Below, one piece after another: positions 8,109 to 17,703 of a DNA stretch of 64,000 nucleotides. This DNA is from Paraglaciecola sp. GTDB lineage: Bacteria > Pseudomonadota > Gammaproteobacteria > Enterobacterales > Alteromonadaceae. The notes under the pieces were generated by a model. The model was not told the origin of the DNA. It ran no database searches and worked only from the letters and a program-made list of their open reading frames with translations. The stretch is from NCBI GenBank assembly GCA_009993955.1, contig JAACSL010000007.1:84389-148388 (forward strand), given 5' to 3'. Position 1 is the stretch's first letter, and each line of letters begins with the position of its first letter. The position numbers were made by a program, and so were the translations under genes.

Positions 8109-9776
8109 ATGGCCGAGACCGAAAGTCGTCCGACCAACTTTATTCGTCAAATTATCGATACCGATCTACGTAATGGTTTGCACACTGTTATCCAAACCCG
8201 ATTCCCACCAGAACCAAATGGTTATTTGCATATCGGTCATGCTAAGTCTATCTGTTTAAACTTTGGCATCGCTCAGGATTATGCGGGATATTGCAACCTT
8301 CGATTTGATGATACCAACCCTGAAAAAGAAGACATTGACTACGTCAATTCCATTCAGCAAGACGTCAGTTGGCTGGGATTTCAGTGGCACGATAAAATCC
8401 GCTATTCATCTGATTATTTTGAACAGCTGTATGGTTATGCCGTTGAGCTCATTGAAAAAGGCTTGGCCTACGTGGATTTCTCAACACCGGATGAAGTACG
8501 GCGTATGCGAGGCTCTTTGAAGGCACCCGGTGAAAATAGTCCTTATCGTGATACGCCAATAGCGGATAATCTGGCATTTTTCGCGCAAATGCGTGCTGGC
8601 AAGTTCGCAGAAGGCACCTGTTTGTTACGCGCTAAGATTGATATGGCGTCGCCATTCATGTGTATGCGTGATCCCGCTTTGTACCGAGTTAAATTTGCTC
8701 ATCACCACCAAACAGGCGACAAGTGGTGTATCTACCCGATGTATGATTTTACCCATTGTATTTCGGATGCTATTGAGGGCATTACGCATTCTTTGTGTAC
8801 TCTGGAATTCCAAGACAATCGACGTTTGTATGATTGGGTCATCGATAATATTTCGATTCAAACTCAGCCGCGCCAATACGAATTCTCGCGCCTCAATTTA
8901 GAATACACCGTTTTGAGTAAACGTAAGCTGATTCAATTGGTGTCTGAGCACCATGTCAGTGGTTGGGACGACCCTCGCATGCCAACCATTGCTGGTTTCA
9001 GACGCCGAGGCTTTACTCCAAGTTCCATCAGAGAATTTTGTAAACGTATCGGTGTGACCAAAATGGATAATTTGGTGGAAATGTCGATGTTAGATGCCTG
9101 TATCCGTGAAGAGTTAAATGAAAGTGCACCACGGGCAATGGCGGTCTTGGTTCCAGTCAAATTAGTTATCGAAAACTTTCCTGCTACGCAAGTAGAGGTA
9201 CTACACGCGCAAAATCATCCTAACGATGAAAGTATGGGAACGCGTGAGGTGCCATTTACACGAGAAATTTTCATTGAAGCTGAGGATTTTAAAGAAGAAG
9301 CCAATAAAAAGTTCAAACGCTTAGTTTTGGGTAAAGAAGTGCGTTTACGCAATGCTTATGTGATTAAAGCCGAGCGGGTTGAGAAAGACGCGCAAGGTAA
9401 TGTCACCACTATTTACGCCAGTTATGATCCACAGACGTTGGGTAAAGATCCGGCAGACGGTCGTAAAGTCAAAGGTGTGATTCATTGGGTGTCGGCTTCA
9501 CATGGCGTGCGGGCGACAGTTAATTTATATGATCGCTTATTTAAGGTGCCCAATCCTGCCGGTGAAGAAGATTTTCTCAGTACCCTCAATCCTGAGTCAT
9601 TAGTGGTTAAACAAGCGGTAGTCGAACCCAGCTTACAGCATGCCCTGCAAGGTGTAGGCATTCAATTTGAACGCATGGGTTATTTTTGCGTGGACAGTGC
9701 CAGTAAACCTGAACACTTAGTGTTCAATCGTACGGTTGGTTTACGTGACTCGTGGGCAAAAGCTGATCAAGACTGA
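8109..9776 (+). CDS. glnS: Glutamine--tRNA ligase
   Basis: A 555-residue class I aminoacyl-tRNA synthetase that attaches glutamine to tRNA-Gln in the cytoplasm. The HIGH motif is in [14 protein letters not shown] (residues ~37-50) and the KMSKS-like loop is VLSKRKL (residues ~268-274), the form used by GlnRS. Length and start ([12 protein letters not shown]) match the E. coli enzyme. The C-terminal beta-barrel anticodon-binding region is complete. It is transcribed alone and ends in a strong terminator 18 bp after the stop. Confidence 0.97.
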   Translation: MAETESRPTNFIRQIIDTDLRNGLHTVIQTRFPPEPNGYLHIGHAKSICLNFGIAQDYAGYCNLRFDDTNPEKEDIDYVNSIQQDVSWLGFQWHDKIRYSSDYFEQLYGYAVELIEKGLAYVDFSTPDEVRRMRGSLKAPGENSPYRDTPIADNLAFFAQMRAGKFAEGTCLLRAKIDMASPFMCMRDPALYRVKFAHHHQTGDKWCIYPMYDFTHCISDAIEGITHSLCTLEFQDNRRLYDWVIDNISIQTQPRQYEFSRLNLEYTVLSKRKLIQLVSEHHVSGWDDPRMPTIAGFRRRGFTPSSIREFCKRIGVTKMDNLVEMSMLDACIREELNESAPRAMAVLVPVKLVIENFPATQVEVLHAQNHPNDESMGTREVPFTREIFIEAEDFKEEANKKFKRLVLGKEVRLRNAYVIKAERVEKDAQGNVTTIYASYDPQTLGKDPADGRKVKGVIHWVSASHGVRATVNLYDRLFKVPNPAGEEDFLSTLNPESLVVKQAVVEPSLQHALQGVGIQFERMGYFCVDSASKPEHLVFNRTVGLRDSWAKADQD

Positions 9777-9794
9777 AAGGTCTAACATCGTAAT

Positions 9795-9826
9795 AAAAGG
9801 CAGATAAATGTATCTGCCTTTTTTAT
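9795..9826 (+). terminator. Terminator after glnS (bidirectional)
   Basis: A 12-bp perfect stem (arm AAAAGGCAGATA) with a 4-nt loop, followed by T's on the plus strand and preceded by A's, so it can also terminate the convergent yciK-like gene that ends at 9833. Confidence 0.9.
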
Positions 9827-9832
9827 GTGCAG

Positions 9833-10579
9833 TTATTTTTTGCTTTGAGCATGGAAGGTTTGGCCATTTTCTTGGCTACGACTTCTGTCCATCAAGTAAA
9901 TGTAAACAGGCATAATATCTGCCGCACTGGGCAAAGAGTCTGGATTTTCTGCAGGAAAGGCTTTAGCTCGCATGGCGGTGCGAGTCCCCCCAGGGTTGAT
10001 ACAATTAACGCGCAGCGCAGTGTTTTCAAACTCATCAGCCAATACTTCCATCATGCCCTGTGTTGCAAATTTGGACACGGCATAACTTCCCCAATACGCG
10101 CGACCTTTTACGCCTACACTTGAGCTGGTAAAAATCACTGAGCCAGCCGGCGATTTTTTGAGTAAGGGTAACAAGGCTTGCGTCAAGTAAAATTGACTGT
10201 TGACGTTGACTTGCATGATTTGCTGCCAAGTCTCCACTTTGATGTGCTCAAAAGGACCTAATTCACCCAATTGACTGGCGTTGTGCAGTACACCGTCTAG
10301 TTTGCCAAATTGATGTTCAATTGAACCAGCTAAGCCAGCATAGTGGCTAGGGGTGGCGCCAGCTAAATCAAGTGGCACGATGGCGGGTTCTTGTCCGCCT
10401 GCAGCGATGATGTCGTCATATACCGCTTCTAACTTACTGACTGTTTTACCGAGTAAAATAACGCTTGCGCCAAATTTGGCGTAGTGAAGGGCTGCTTCTC
10501 GACCAATACCGCTACCGGCACCTGTGACTAAAATAACCTTATCTGCTAAACACTGTGGGGCAGGAATATAATTTTGCAT
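9833..10579 (-). CDS. yciK: Short-chain dehydrogenase, YciK family
   Basis: A 248-residue SDR-fold oxidoreductase. The start MQNYIPAPQCLADK at 10579 is chosen since it matches the family N-terminus; a 46-residue upstream extension is Cys- and Leu-rich and looks like untranslated DNA. Seen: the NAD(P)-binding TGAGSGIGREAA, the NAS motif in LHNASQLGE, the catalytic Ser in FTSSSVGVKG and YAVSK with Tyr and Lys. YciK proteins are cytoplasmic reductases whose natural substrate is unsettled. The gene is monocistronic, convergent with glnS and sharing its terminator. Confidence 0.88.
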   Translation of the reverse strand: MQNYIPAPQCLADKVILVTGAGSGIGREAALHYAKFGASVILLGKTVSKLEAVYDDIIAAGGQEPAIVPLDLAGATPSHYAGLAGSIEHQFGKLDGVLHNASQLGELGPFEHIKVETWQQIMQVNVNSQFYLTQALLPLLKKSPAGSVIFTSSSVGVKGRAYWGSYAVSKFATQGMMEVLADEFENTALRVNCINPGGTRTAMRAKAFPAENPDSLPSAADIMPVYIYLMDRSRSQENGQTFHAQSKK

Positions 10580-10694
10580 GAATAAATAACATAGTTTTTT
10601 GATGCAGAGATCATAACATTGAAAAACCTTCTTTTGCAGTAAGCTAATGGTTTGAATAGAATTTAACCTCAGCGTACAAATAATTAACAATGCT

Positions 10695-10723
10695 TTGCAA
10701 AAACCAAATAAAGTCAATAATAT
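10695..10723 (+). promoter_or_regulatory. Candidate sigma-70 promoter for the VolA-like gene
   Basis: TTGCAA and TAATAT are separated by 17 bp, about 125 bp before the start codon. Each box matches 4 of 6 consensus bases. Found by eye; weak evidence. Confidence 0.3.
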
Positions 10724-10847
10724 TGCAGCAACGTTTACTGGTCTTACTTGTTAGTGTTGTCGGCTGTTAAGTGTCTCATCGACACTAAGGCCTTCAAGCA
10801 AATAAGTCGTAACAAAGATCATGGCCTTTGCATTTCGGGGAAACATA

Positions 10848-13433
10848 ATGAAAAAACTATTACTCTGTACGAGTATCACCTTGGCTTTTGGTTTAAGTAG
10901 CTGTGGCGGTGACTCCATCATAGAGTTAAAAAAAGACGTCGTGACTGAAAAGCCAGCCTCTCGTGTATTGTTTGATCCAACTGCTGGTGTACTGCCTGTT
11001 CCAACTGACTTGCTTTTTGCTTTGGCTGCTCAGACTCAAGATGGCACACTGGAGATGCCCGACGAAGTAGCGGGCAAAGTATCTGGAGCCGGAGTTGATT
11101 TTGGTAATCCTTCAGCTGCTTTAGGTGGTTTAGATGGTTGGTCAACTCAGCAAGCGTTCACGATTTCCACCTCACATCCTGCTGGTGTGACGTTAGACGC
11201 CGCGTCTGTATCAACGCCTGGCTCTGTGCGTTTGTTTAAAGGGGCAATTGGTGGAGATTTAAAAGACAGCGACTGTACAACTAAATCACCATTAACCGGC
11301 TGTAAAATCTATGAAGAGTTGACCTTTGGGGTTGATTTCGTTTCTCAGGCGTCGGGCAACAGCATTGCCATCATTCCACTGAAAGCGTTTGAAGGCTCTA
11401 CGTCCTATTACGTAGTGTTGACCACAGGTTTAAAAGGCTCAGACGGGCGTGCTTTAAAACCGTCTACAAGCTATGAGCTAGTGCGTCAAGACATCAATAC
11501 CTTACCTTTGTCTTCAGCGTCACAACTTGCCTTGCAAGGCCTGATTAATTCTTATGAAGCAGTGATCACTAGTCAAGGTGGCGTAAGCAAAGACGCCATT
11601 GTTTACAGTTCAACGTTTACCACACAATCTACCGATAATATCTTCAGCACCATCAAAGGTGTGCAGATTGGTGGGTTTGCCACGGCTTTAGGGCAGGGGG
11701 CGCCTGCGTCTGTTGCTGCACAGTATTTACCGGTCATTCAAGTGGATGCCAGTGCTGACAAGACGGCTTTTGACGTATTGGCACCTTCACTGTTGTCTGC
11801 TGAACAGTTAGCAGGATTGCGGGCCTATGGCCTTGATAGTTGCGCTGGTTTGACTGCTACGTTAGCCAACCCAACATCGCCTCTGTTTTCAACAGCGGCA
11901 AGCACCTTTGCCCAAGTTGGTCCATTCTGTACTGTGAAGGTGGCGTCTGGTTCGGTTAACCTACCTTACTACTTGAGTACGACAGCGCCACTGACAGACT
12001 TTTGGCATGCTGCTTGTACTAATGGTTTGGCACTTAGAGGGATTGGCGCTGCTAACATCCCCGGTTTAATTGCTAACGGTACATTGCCTGTTGGTCCGTA
12101 CAACAGTCTTTGTCAAGCCGCCTCAGGTGGTCAACTACTTGATTTAGATGTCAGTGCTTTGGGCATCGACGATGGCCGCCACGTTACCCGTTATAGTCCG
12201 ATTGTTGCGCCTCAAGGCAGAAATGCTGATGGCACCGAAACCTTGGCAGTACAGGTAACTGTACCGGATGAAAACGTAGTTGCGCTGTTGGCAAGTTTAA
12301 ATCCTGCTATTCAACCTATATCTAAGCCAGCAGCAGGATGGCCCGTGGTCATTTTAGCTCACGGTATTACGTCGAAAAAAGAAGATATGCTGGCCATGAC
12401 AGGGGCCTTGTCGATTGCCGGTTTTGCGACGGTTGCTATTGACAACCCACTGCATGGTAGTCGCGGTTTCACACTTGAAAACGGTCAGATTGTCAACGCG
12501 TCGGGTGGTTTTGGTGGGTCGACCACTGACTACTTTAACCTGAGCAGTTTGTTGACTGCACGCGACAATACCCGTCAAGCCGTTGCTGATGTGCTGGGTT
12601 TGCGTTTGGGTTTGAATGCCTTAGTTGAAGCTTCTGGTAAAGTCGATATTGATCCAAGCAACGTTTATATGGCTGGTCAATCACTTGGCTCGATTATCGC
12701 CACTACAGCGGTAACCATGGCAAATACTTCGCTGGCAGCGGTCAATCCTCAGCTTGCAGGCTTTGATGGCATGTTCAAAATTAATGCGGCAGGGTTAAAC
12801 GTACCTGGCGGCGGCATTGCAGGTTTCTTACTGGAATCGGCAGCCTTCGGCAATTTAGTTAAAGGTTCACTGTTTGCCGCTTCTTCCACGGACTTCCAAC
12901 AGTTTTTAGGTGCTTATGCACAAACTAACGGTTTACCCTTGCAAGCCGCCATTGCACCTGCCTATGTCGCGTTTTCACAGGGCTTTACTGCGGTTCAACA
13001 AGCCAGTGCTAGAGCGTTATTTAGTCAATTCCAGTTCGCTGCACAAACCTTGCTTGATGCAGGAGACCCAAACACCTTTGCGGCGATGTTGGGTGCCCAA
13101 GATACGGCGGTATACATGGCTGAAGTTGTGGGTGGTGGAACAAATGACGATGGTTCAGTTGCGCTTCCAGACCAAGTTATTCCAAACTTTGTTGCCCCGT
13201 TGGCGGGAACAGAAGCCTTGGCTAAACTGATTGGCCTAGAAGGGGTTAGCTCAACTCAGCCTGGTAACGGCATTGTGCGTTTCATCGCGGGTGAACACAG
13301 TTCATTGCTCAATCCGCGTTTGAGCGTTGCCACTACCTTAGAAATGCAATCACAAATTGCTAAGTTTTTTGCATCAGACATGCTGGGTCAAGCAACCATT
13401 GTGGTAGGCAACCCAAGTGTTGTCGCCAACTAA
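10848..13433 (+). CDS. VolA/Pla-1-type surface lipoprotein phospholipase
   Basis: An 861-residue lipoprotein. The start at 10848 gives a clean lipoprotein signal (MKKLLLCTS...GLSSCGG, lipobox LSSC). The Asp- and Pro-rich N-terminal part (LFDPTAGVLPVPTDLLF) is the virulence-factor lipase N-terminal domain of VolA, Pla-1 and Aeromonas lipases. The alpha/beta-hydrolase core follows: VILAHGITSKKEDML supplies the oxyanion region, and YMAGQSLGSIIATT holds the nucleophile Ser (GxSxG). In Vibrio cholerae VolA hydrolyses lysophosphatidylcholine at the cell surface to release fatty acids. The fadL usually linked to volA is not present here. A strong terminator follows. Confidence 0.85.
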   Translation: MKKLLLCTSITLAFGLSSCGGDSIIELKKDVVTEKPASRVLFDPTAGVLPVPTDLLFALAAQTQDGTLEMPDEVAGKVSGAGVDFGNPSAALGGLDGWSTQQAFTISTSHPAGVTLDAASVSTPGSVRLFKGAIGGDLKDSDCTTKSPLTGCKIYEELTFGVDFVSQASGNSIAIIPLKAFEGSTSYYVVLTTGLKGSDGRALKPSTSYELVRQDINTLPLSSASQLALQGLINSYEAVITSQGGVSKDAIVYSSTFTTQSTDNIFSTIKGVQIGGFATALGQGAPASVAAQYLPVIQVDASADKTAFDVLAPSLLSAEQLAGLRAYGLDSCAGLTATLANPTSPLFSTAASTFAQVGPFCTVKVASGSVNLPYYLSTTAPLTDFWHAACTNGLALRGIGAANIPGLIANGTLPVGPYNSLCQAASGGQLLDLDVSALGIDDGRHVTRYSPIVAPQGRNADGTETLAVQVTVPDENVVALLASLNPAIQPISKPAAGWPVVILAHGITSKKEDMLAMTGALSIAGFATVAIDNPLHGSRGFTLENGQIVNASGGFGGSTTDYFNLSSLLTARDNTRQAVADVLGLRLGLNALVEASGKVDIDPSNVYMAGQSLGSIIATTAVTMANTSLAAVNPQLAGFDGMFKINAAGLNVPGGGIAGFLLESAAFGNLVKGSLFAASSTDFQQFLGAYAQTNGLPLQAAIAPAYVAFSQGFTAVQQASARALFSQFQFAAQTLLDAGDPNTFAAMLGAQDTAVYMAEVVGGGTNDDGSVALPDQVIPNFVAPLAGTEALAKLIGLEGVSSTQPGNGIVRFIAGEHSSLLNPRLSVATTLEMQSQIAKFFASDMLGQATIVVGNPSVVAN

Positions 13434-13450
13434 TCAACGTTAATCGCTTA

Positions 13451-13485
13451 AAAAAGCCAAGTCTGTTGACTTGGCTTTTTTTTTT
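13451..13485 (+). terminator. Terminator after the VolA-like gene
   Basis: A 13-bp perfect stem (arm AAAAAGCCAAGTC), 4-nt loop and a run of ten T's, 18 bp after the stop codon. Confidence 0.93.
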
Positions 13486-13531
13486 AATTTTTGTCCCCAT
13501 AACCACACAAAATTTAACTGGAGAGTTTCGC

Positions 13532-14560
13532 TTGGAATTTTTATACGAGTACGGATTGTTTATTGCCAAGGCCATAACCATTGTTATTGCGCTTTTATTG
13601 GCGGTAGGCGGCATATTGAGTTTGGCCAGTCGCCAGAAAATGGGTAAAGGACATCTAGAGATCAGCTCGTTGTCAGACAAATTGGAAGAGGTGGCCAATT
13701 ACTCACGAGAGATGATGCTGAGCAAAGAGCAACTCAAACGCTTTCACAAAGAACAGAAAAAAGTGGCTAAAAGCCAGAAGAAACAAACAACTGCTAATGA
13801 GAATAACACTGGCCAACTGTTTGTCATCGACTTCAAGGGATCGATGGACGCCCATGAGGTTGATTTCTTACGGGAAGAAATCACCGCCATTCTTACTGTG
13901 GCCAATGAAAAAGATGAAGTCTTAGTGCGTCTAGAAAGTGGTGGAGGTGTGGTACATGGTTATGGTTTGGCCGCGTCACAATTGCAACGCCTTCGTGACA
14001 AAAAGATTAGCCTAACCATAGCAGTGGATAAAGTGGCGGCAAGCGGTGGTTATATGATGGCATGTGTGGCCGACAAGGTATTGGCTGCCAAGTTTGCCAT
14101 CATTGGCTCAATAGGTGTCATCGCACAGTTACCCAACTTCAATAAACTATTGAAAAAGAGCAATATTGAGTTTGAACAACACACTGCTGGCGAATTCAAG
14201 CGTACTTTGACTATGTTTGGTGAAAACAATGAACAGGGTCGCGAAAAGTTTCGCGCTGAGTTAGAAGAAGTGCACCAACTGTTTAAAGGTTTTGTGCAAG
14301 AACATCGCCCGGGACTGGATATCAATAAGGTGGCTACGGGTGAATATTGGTATGGGAGTCAAGCCCTAGAACTAGGTCTTGTTGACCAGATACAGACCTC
14401 TGATGACTTTCTGTTACAAGCCAACGCAGAACGCAAAATCTTCACCGTAAAATACACACAGAAGAAAAACATTGCAGAGCGTTTTGGTCTGGCAGCAAGT
14501 ACCGCAGTTGAGTCATTGTTCATGAAGTTATGGTCGATGCAACAACGGTTAACCCGTTAA
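13532..14560 (+). CDS. sohB: Inner-membrane protease SohB (S49 family)
   Basis: A 342-residue signal-peptide-peptidase-like protease, close in length to E. coli SohB (349). The start is read as TTG at 13532, giving LEFLYEYGLFIAK, which matches the family N-terminus, with GGAG 8 bases upstream. An earlier in-frame start would fall in the preceding terminator. A single membrane helix (residues ~9-31) precedes a charged linker. The catalytic Ser is in DKVAASGGYMMA and the Lys in EFKRTLTMF, as in S49 peptidases, followed by GSIGVI-type core strands. It probably degrades membrane-associated peptides on the periplasmic side. A terminator follows. Confidence 0.92.
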   Translation: MEFLYEYGLFIAKAITIVIALLLAVGGILSLASRQKMGKGHLEISSLSDKLEEVANYSREMMLSKEQLKRFHKEQKKVAKSQKKQTTANENNTGQLFVIDFKGSMDAHEVDFLREEITAILTVANEKDEVLVRLESGGGVVHGYGLAASQLQRLRDKKISLTIAVDKVAASGGYMMACVADKVLAAKFAIIGSIGVIAQLPNFNKLLKKSNIEFEQHTAGEFKRTLTMFGENNEQGREKFRAELEEVHQLFKGFVQEHRPGLDINKVATGEYWYGSQALELGLVDQIQTSDDFLLQANAERKIFTVKYTQKKNIAERFGLAASTAVESLFMKLWSMQQRLTR

Positions 14561-14592
14561 TTTGCGCGACTTTGTACGGCCAAAAACAAGTT

Positions 14593-14628
14593 AAAAAACG
14601 ACGCCTACCAGCGTCGTTTTTTTTATAA
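14593..14628 (+). terminator. Terminator after sohB
   Basis: A stem with arm AAAAAACGACGC, a 6-nt loop and a T-run (eight T's), 32 bp after the sohB stop. Confidence 0.9.
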
Positions 14629-14912
14629 ACCGCTGTGGCGTTTTCAACAAAAACAGTGTGTTTAAGTAAATATTTCGTTAACAAAATATGTGATCAAAGC
14701 CATTGATTAGTGTTAAGGTACGGACGCGAACGGAAAAATGAATAGGTCTGATCTGCTTAGATATAGCCTAGTGATCCTCTTCCTGAAGTTTTGTTTTTCG
14801 AATCGTTCTTTTTTAGTTTTACAGTAAATCCACTATGCCTCGACGTTGAGCTTGGAAAGCATACTTGCCTAGCTGACGATTATAATAATGACGGCAATCC
14901 AATAACTAGAAT
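14623..14912. other. Upstream region of the TonB-dependent receptor gene
   Basis: About 290 bp without a recognised gene between the sohB terminator and the receptor. It contains a CRP-like half-site TGTGA at 14689-14693, with no matching second half. No Fur-like palindrome, TACGTA-type LacI site or riboswitch structure was recognised. It should hold the receptor promoter and a long leader. Confidence 0.4.
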
Positions 14913-17531
14913 ATGGACAAAACTATGAACACAAAATTATCACTTCTGGCGAAAAATATTCGTTTAATTATTGCGACATCAGCTGCTCTGAGTCTGGCAT
15001 CTGTTTCTGCGGTAAACGCACAAGAAGCGCCAGCGGATGCAGAAGATGCGGCAAATGTCGAAAAGATTGCCATCGTTGGTTCACGTGGTGCACCGCGCTC
15101 TGTGGCAGATTCGCCAGTCCCAGTTGATATCATCGGTGGCGAAGAGTTAGATAAAGCGGGCTCTGCAGACATGTTAGATTTGTTGGTGGGGGCAATTCCC
15201 TCGTTCAGTGCTCGTGCCCAGCCTATTTCTGATGCGGCAACCTTAATTCGTCCAGTAAACTTGCGTGGTTTACCTTCTGACAGCACCTTAGTGTTGGTTA
15301 ATGGTAAACGTCGCCATCGTGCTTCGGTTATTGCTTTCCAAGGTGGCGGCGTAAACGACGGTGCCCAAGGTCCAGATATTTCTGTCATTCCGAGTATCGC
15401 CATCAAACAAGTAGAAGTATTACGTGACGGTGCAGCGGCACAATACGGCTCTGACGCCATTGCCGGGGTAATGAACTTTGTGCTTAAAAACGACGATGAC
15501 GGTGGTTCATTCTCGGTTAAATATGGTGAGTATTCAGAAGGCGATGGCGGCACAACGACCTACGCGGGTAATGTGGGTATGCCGTTTACCAAAGATGGTT
15601 TTGCTAACCTCAGTTTCCAACTTAAAAACGCTGATGCAACTAGCCGCAGTGTGCAACGTCCCGATGCGGCCAACCTTATTGCTCAAGGTAATACAGCGGT
15701 AGGTGATCCTGCGCAGATTTGGGGTAATCCAGAAATCAAAGATGATATTACCTTGTTTGGTAACGTGGGTTTAGATCTGGGTGACGACAAAGAATTCTAC
15801 ATGTTTGGTAACTATTCTGAGCGTGATGTGACAGGTGGTTTCTATTATCGCAACCCACACAACCGTGGTTCTGTGTATTCTGCAGACGACGGTACTACCT
15901 TATTAGTGGGTGACGTAGGCCAAGCTCAAGGTCAAGCCAGAACCTGTGCTGAGGTACCCATCCCCAAGAATGCAGATGGTTCAGACGGCAACGTACTCAC
16001 CACAGCGGCTTACGCAGCTATGGTCGCTGACCCGAATTGTTTTGCCATGAACCAAATCTTTCCGGGTGGTTATACCCCTGCCTTTGGTGGCAACATTACC
16101 GATACGTCATTAGCGATGGGCACAAAGGGTGAAATTAAAGGTGGTATGTTAGCAGAAGTAATGTACGACATTAGTGGCTCTGTTGGTCGCAGTGAATCAG
16201 CCTTTAATTTACGTAACACCCTAAACCCATCACTGGGCTTAACCACGCCAACAGAGTTTGACACCGGTAAATATATTCAATTAGAAAAAATGTTTAACCT
16301 TGATTTGGTAAAACATGTAGACGCTGGATTGTATGAGCCCATCAGTGTGGCCGGTGGTTTGGAGTGGCGTGAGGAGTCGTTCGAAATCATTGCCGGTGAA
16401 GAAGCATCTTGGAAAGCTGGGCCTTATGCAGACCAAGGGTTTAACATTGGTTCTCACGGATTCAAAGGTTTTGGTCCTGAGTCCCAAGGCACCAATACCC
16501 GCCGCAGTGTGGCCGCATACGTTGACGTTGAAGCGTATATTACCGAAGATTTGTTGTTAGGCGGCGCTTTGCGTTATGAGAACTTTACCACCTTCGGCAA
16601 TACCACAAATTATAAGTTAACGTTCCAATACGCCGTATCAGATGATCTTTCATTGCGCGGCTCTACTAGTACCGGTTTCCGTGCGCCAACAGTGGGTCAA
16701 GCCAACGTAGTGAATACCCAAACCTCGATTGTAGGCGGTGACTTAATTCAGAGTTTCTTGGCACCACCGACTGATCCACTGTCTGCGTTTTATGGCGGTA
16801 AAGAGTTAACACCAGAAGATTCAACCAGTTATGCTTTTGGCGGGGTATATCGCAGTGGTGATTTGTTTATCAGCGCCGATTATTACAACATTGAAGTGAA
16901 AGACCGCATTGCGCAGTCTAGCCAAATCAGTGTTAACCCCAATGACTACACACAACTGCGTAGCTTAGGTGTGAAAAACCCAGAATTAATTTCTGCGGTA
17001 ACCTATTTTGCTAATGACTTCGACACCACCACTCAAGGTCTGGATATCGTTGTCAGCTATACTGCGGAAATTTTTGCTGGTAGCGATACTAACTTTAATT
17101 TGGCTTATAACTGGAACGAAACACAAGTTGATAAATTCAATCCTGATACAACGTCTCCAGGCAAAGTTCGTCGTTTAGAGGAAGGTGAGCCAGACCATCG
17201 CGCCACCTTCACCATTGCGCAAAGCTGGGATAACGTCAGTGCGTTTATTCGTGCTAACTACTTCGGTGAATACTTTGCCGTGCACGCAGATGACGCAGAA
17301 GCTGGCGGTTGGAACGAAGTAGCGGATTCAGCTTTTACCGTTGATGTTGAAGTAAGTTACTATGTCACAGACACCATCACTATCAGTGCTGGAGCAACTA
17401 ACTTGCTGGATCAAGAAGCGCAAAAACTCTCTCCTGACTCCTATGCAGCTGTAGGTGGCGTATATTATGAAAGTGGTCCATTTGATTACAATGGTGGCTT
17501 TTATTACGTAAAAGGTACGTATCATTTCTAA
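14913..17531 (+). CDS. TonB-dependent outer-membrane receptor
   Basis: An 872-residue outer-membrane receptor. A signal peptide ends at ...VSAVNAQEA. A TonB-box-like segment (EKIAIVGSR) follows, then the plug domain with the classic motifs LRGLPSDSTLVLVNGKRRH and VEVLRDGAAAQYGSDAIAGVMNFV. The 22-strand barrel ends with the aromatic C-terminal residue (YHF). A second ATG 12 bases downstream (14925) is an equally good start with GGA before it. These proteins take up iron chelates, vitamins or oligosaccharides using the proton-motive force through TonB. No substrate gene lies next to it, so the ligand is unknown; the amylase locus 8 kb upstream makes a sugar possible but unproven. Confidence 0.92.
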   Translation: MDKTMNTKLSLLAKNIRLIIATSAALSLASVSAVNAQEAPADAEDAANVEKIAIVGSRGAPRSVADSPVPVDIIGGEELDKAGSADMLDLLVGAIPSFSARAQPISDAATLIRPVNLRGLPSDSTLVLVNGKRRHRASVIAFQGGGVNDGAQGPDISVIPSIAIKQVEVLRDGAAAQYGSDAIAGVMNFVLKNDDDGGSFSVKYGEYSEGDGGTTTYAGNVGMPFTKDGFANLSFQLKNADATSRSVQRPDAANLIAQGNTAVGDPAQIWGNPEIKDDITLFGNVGLDLGDDKEFYMFGNYSERDVTGGFYYRNPHNRGSVYSADDGTTLLVGDVGQAQGQARTCAEVPIPKNADGSDGNVLTTAAYAAMVADPNCFAMNQIFPGGYTPAFGGNITDTSLAMGTKGEIKGGMLAEVMYDISGSVGRSESAFNLRNTLNPSLGLTTPTEFDTGKYIQLEKMFNLDLVKHVDAGLYEPISVAGGLEWREESFEIIAGEEASWKAGPYADQGFNIGSHGFKGFGPESQGTNTRRSVAAYVDVEAYITEDLLLGGALRYENFTTFGNTTNYKLTFQYAVSDDLSLRGSTSTGFRAPTVGQANVVNTQTSIVGGDLIQSFLAPPTDPLSAFYGGKELTPEDSTSYAFGGVYRSGDLFISADYYNIEVKDRIAQSSQISVNPNDYTQLRSLGVKNPELISAVTYFANDFDTTTQGLDIVVSYTAEIFAGSDTNFNLAYNWNETQVDKFNPDTTSPGKVRRLEEGEPDHRATFTIAQSWDNVSAFIRANYFGEYFAVHADDAEAGGWNEVADSAFTVDVEVSYYVTDTITISAGATNLLDQEAQKLSPDSYAAVGGVYYESGPFDYNGGFYYVKGTYHF

Positions 17532-17554
17532 AATTTAGCATTCGGTTTATCTAC

Positions 17555-17585
17555 AAAATCCGCTGCCTGTGCAGCGGATTTTTTT
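17555..17585 (+). terminator. Terminator after the TonB-dependent receptor
   Basis: A 12-bp perfect stem (arm AAAATCCGCTGC), loop CTGT, then seven or more T's, 24 bp after the stop. Confidence 0.93.
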
Positions 17586-17703
17586 ATGCTTAAACCCAGC
17601 GCCACAAACTTTTAAACATTAATCATGTAAATGACTAGACTGCTTTTGTTTTCTAGTTAATCCTTGCGACTATCCAATAGTTGTAAAGATCAGAGCTACT
17701 TGT

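Noticed and set aside
14689..14693. CRP site upstream of the receptor
   Set aside because: Only one TGTGA half is present, with no matching second half at the right distance.
14906..15553. Long minus-strand frame antisense to the TonB-dependent receptor
   Set aside because: It lies inside a strongly supported receptor gene, is rich in Pro, Ser and Ala as expected of the mirror of a Gly/Asp-rich coding strand, and shows no domain.
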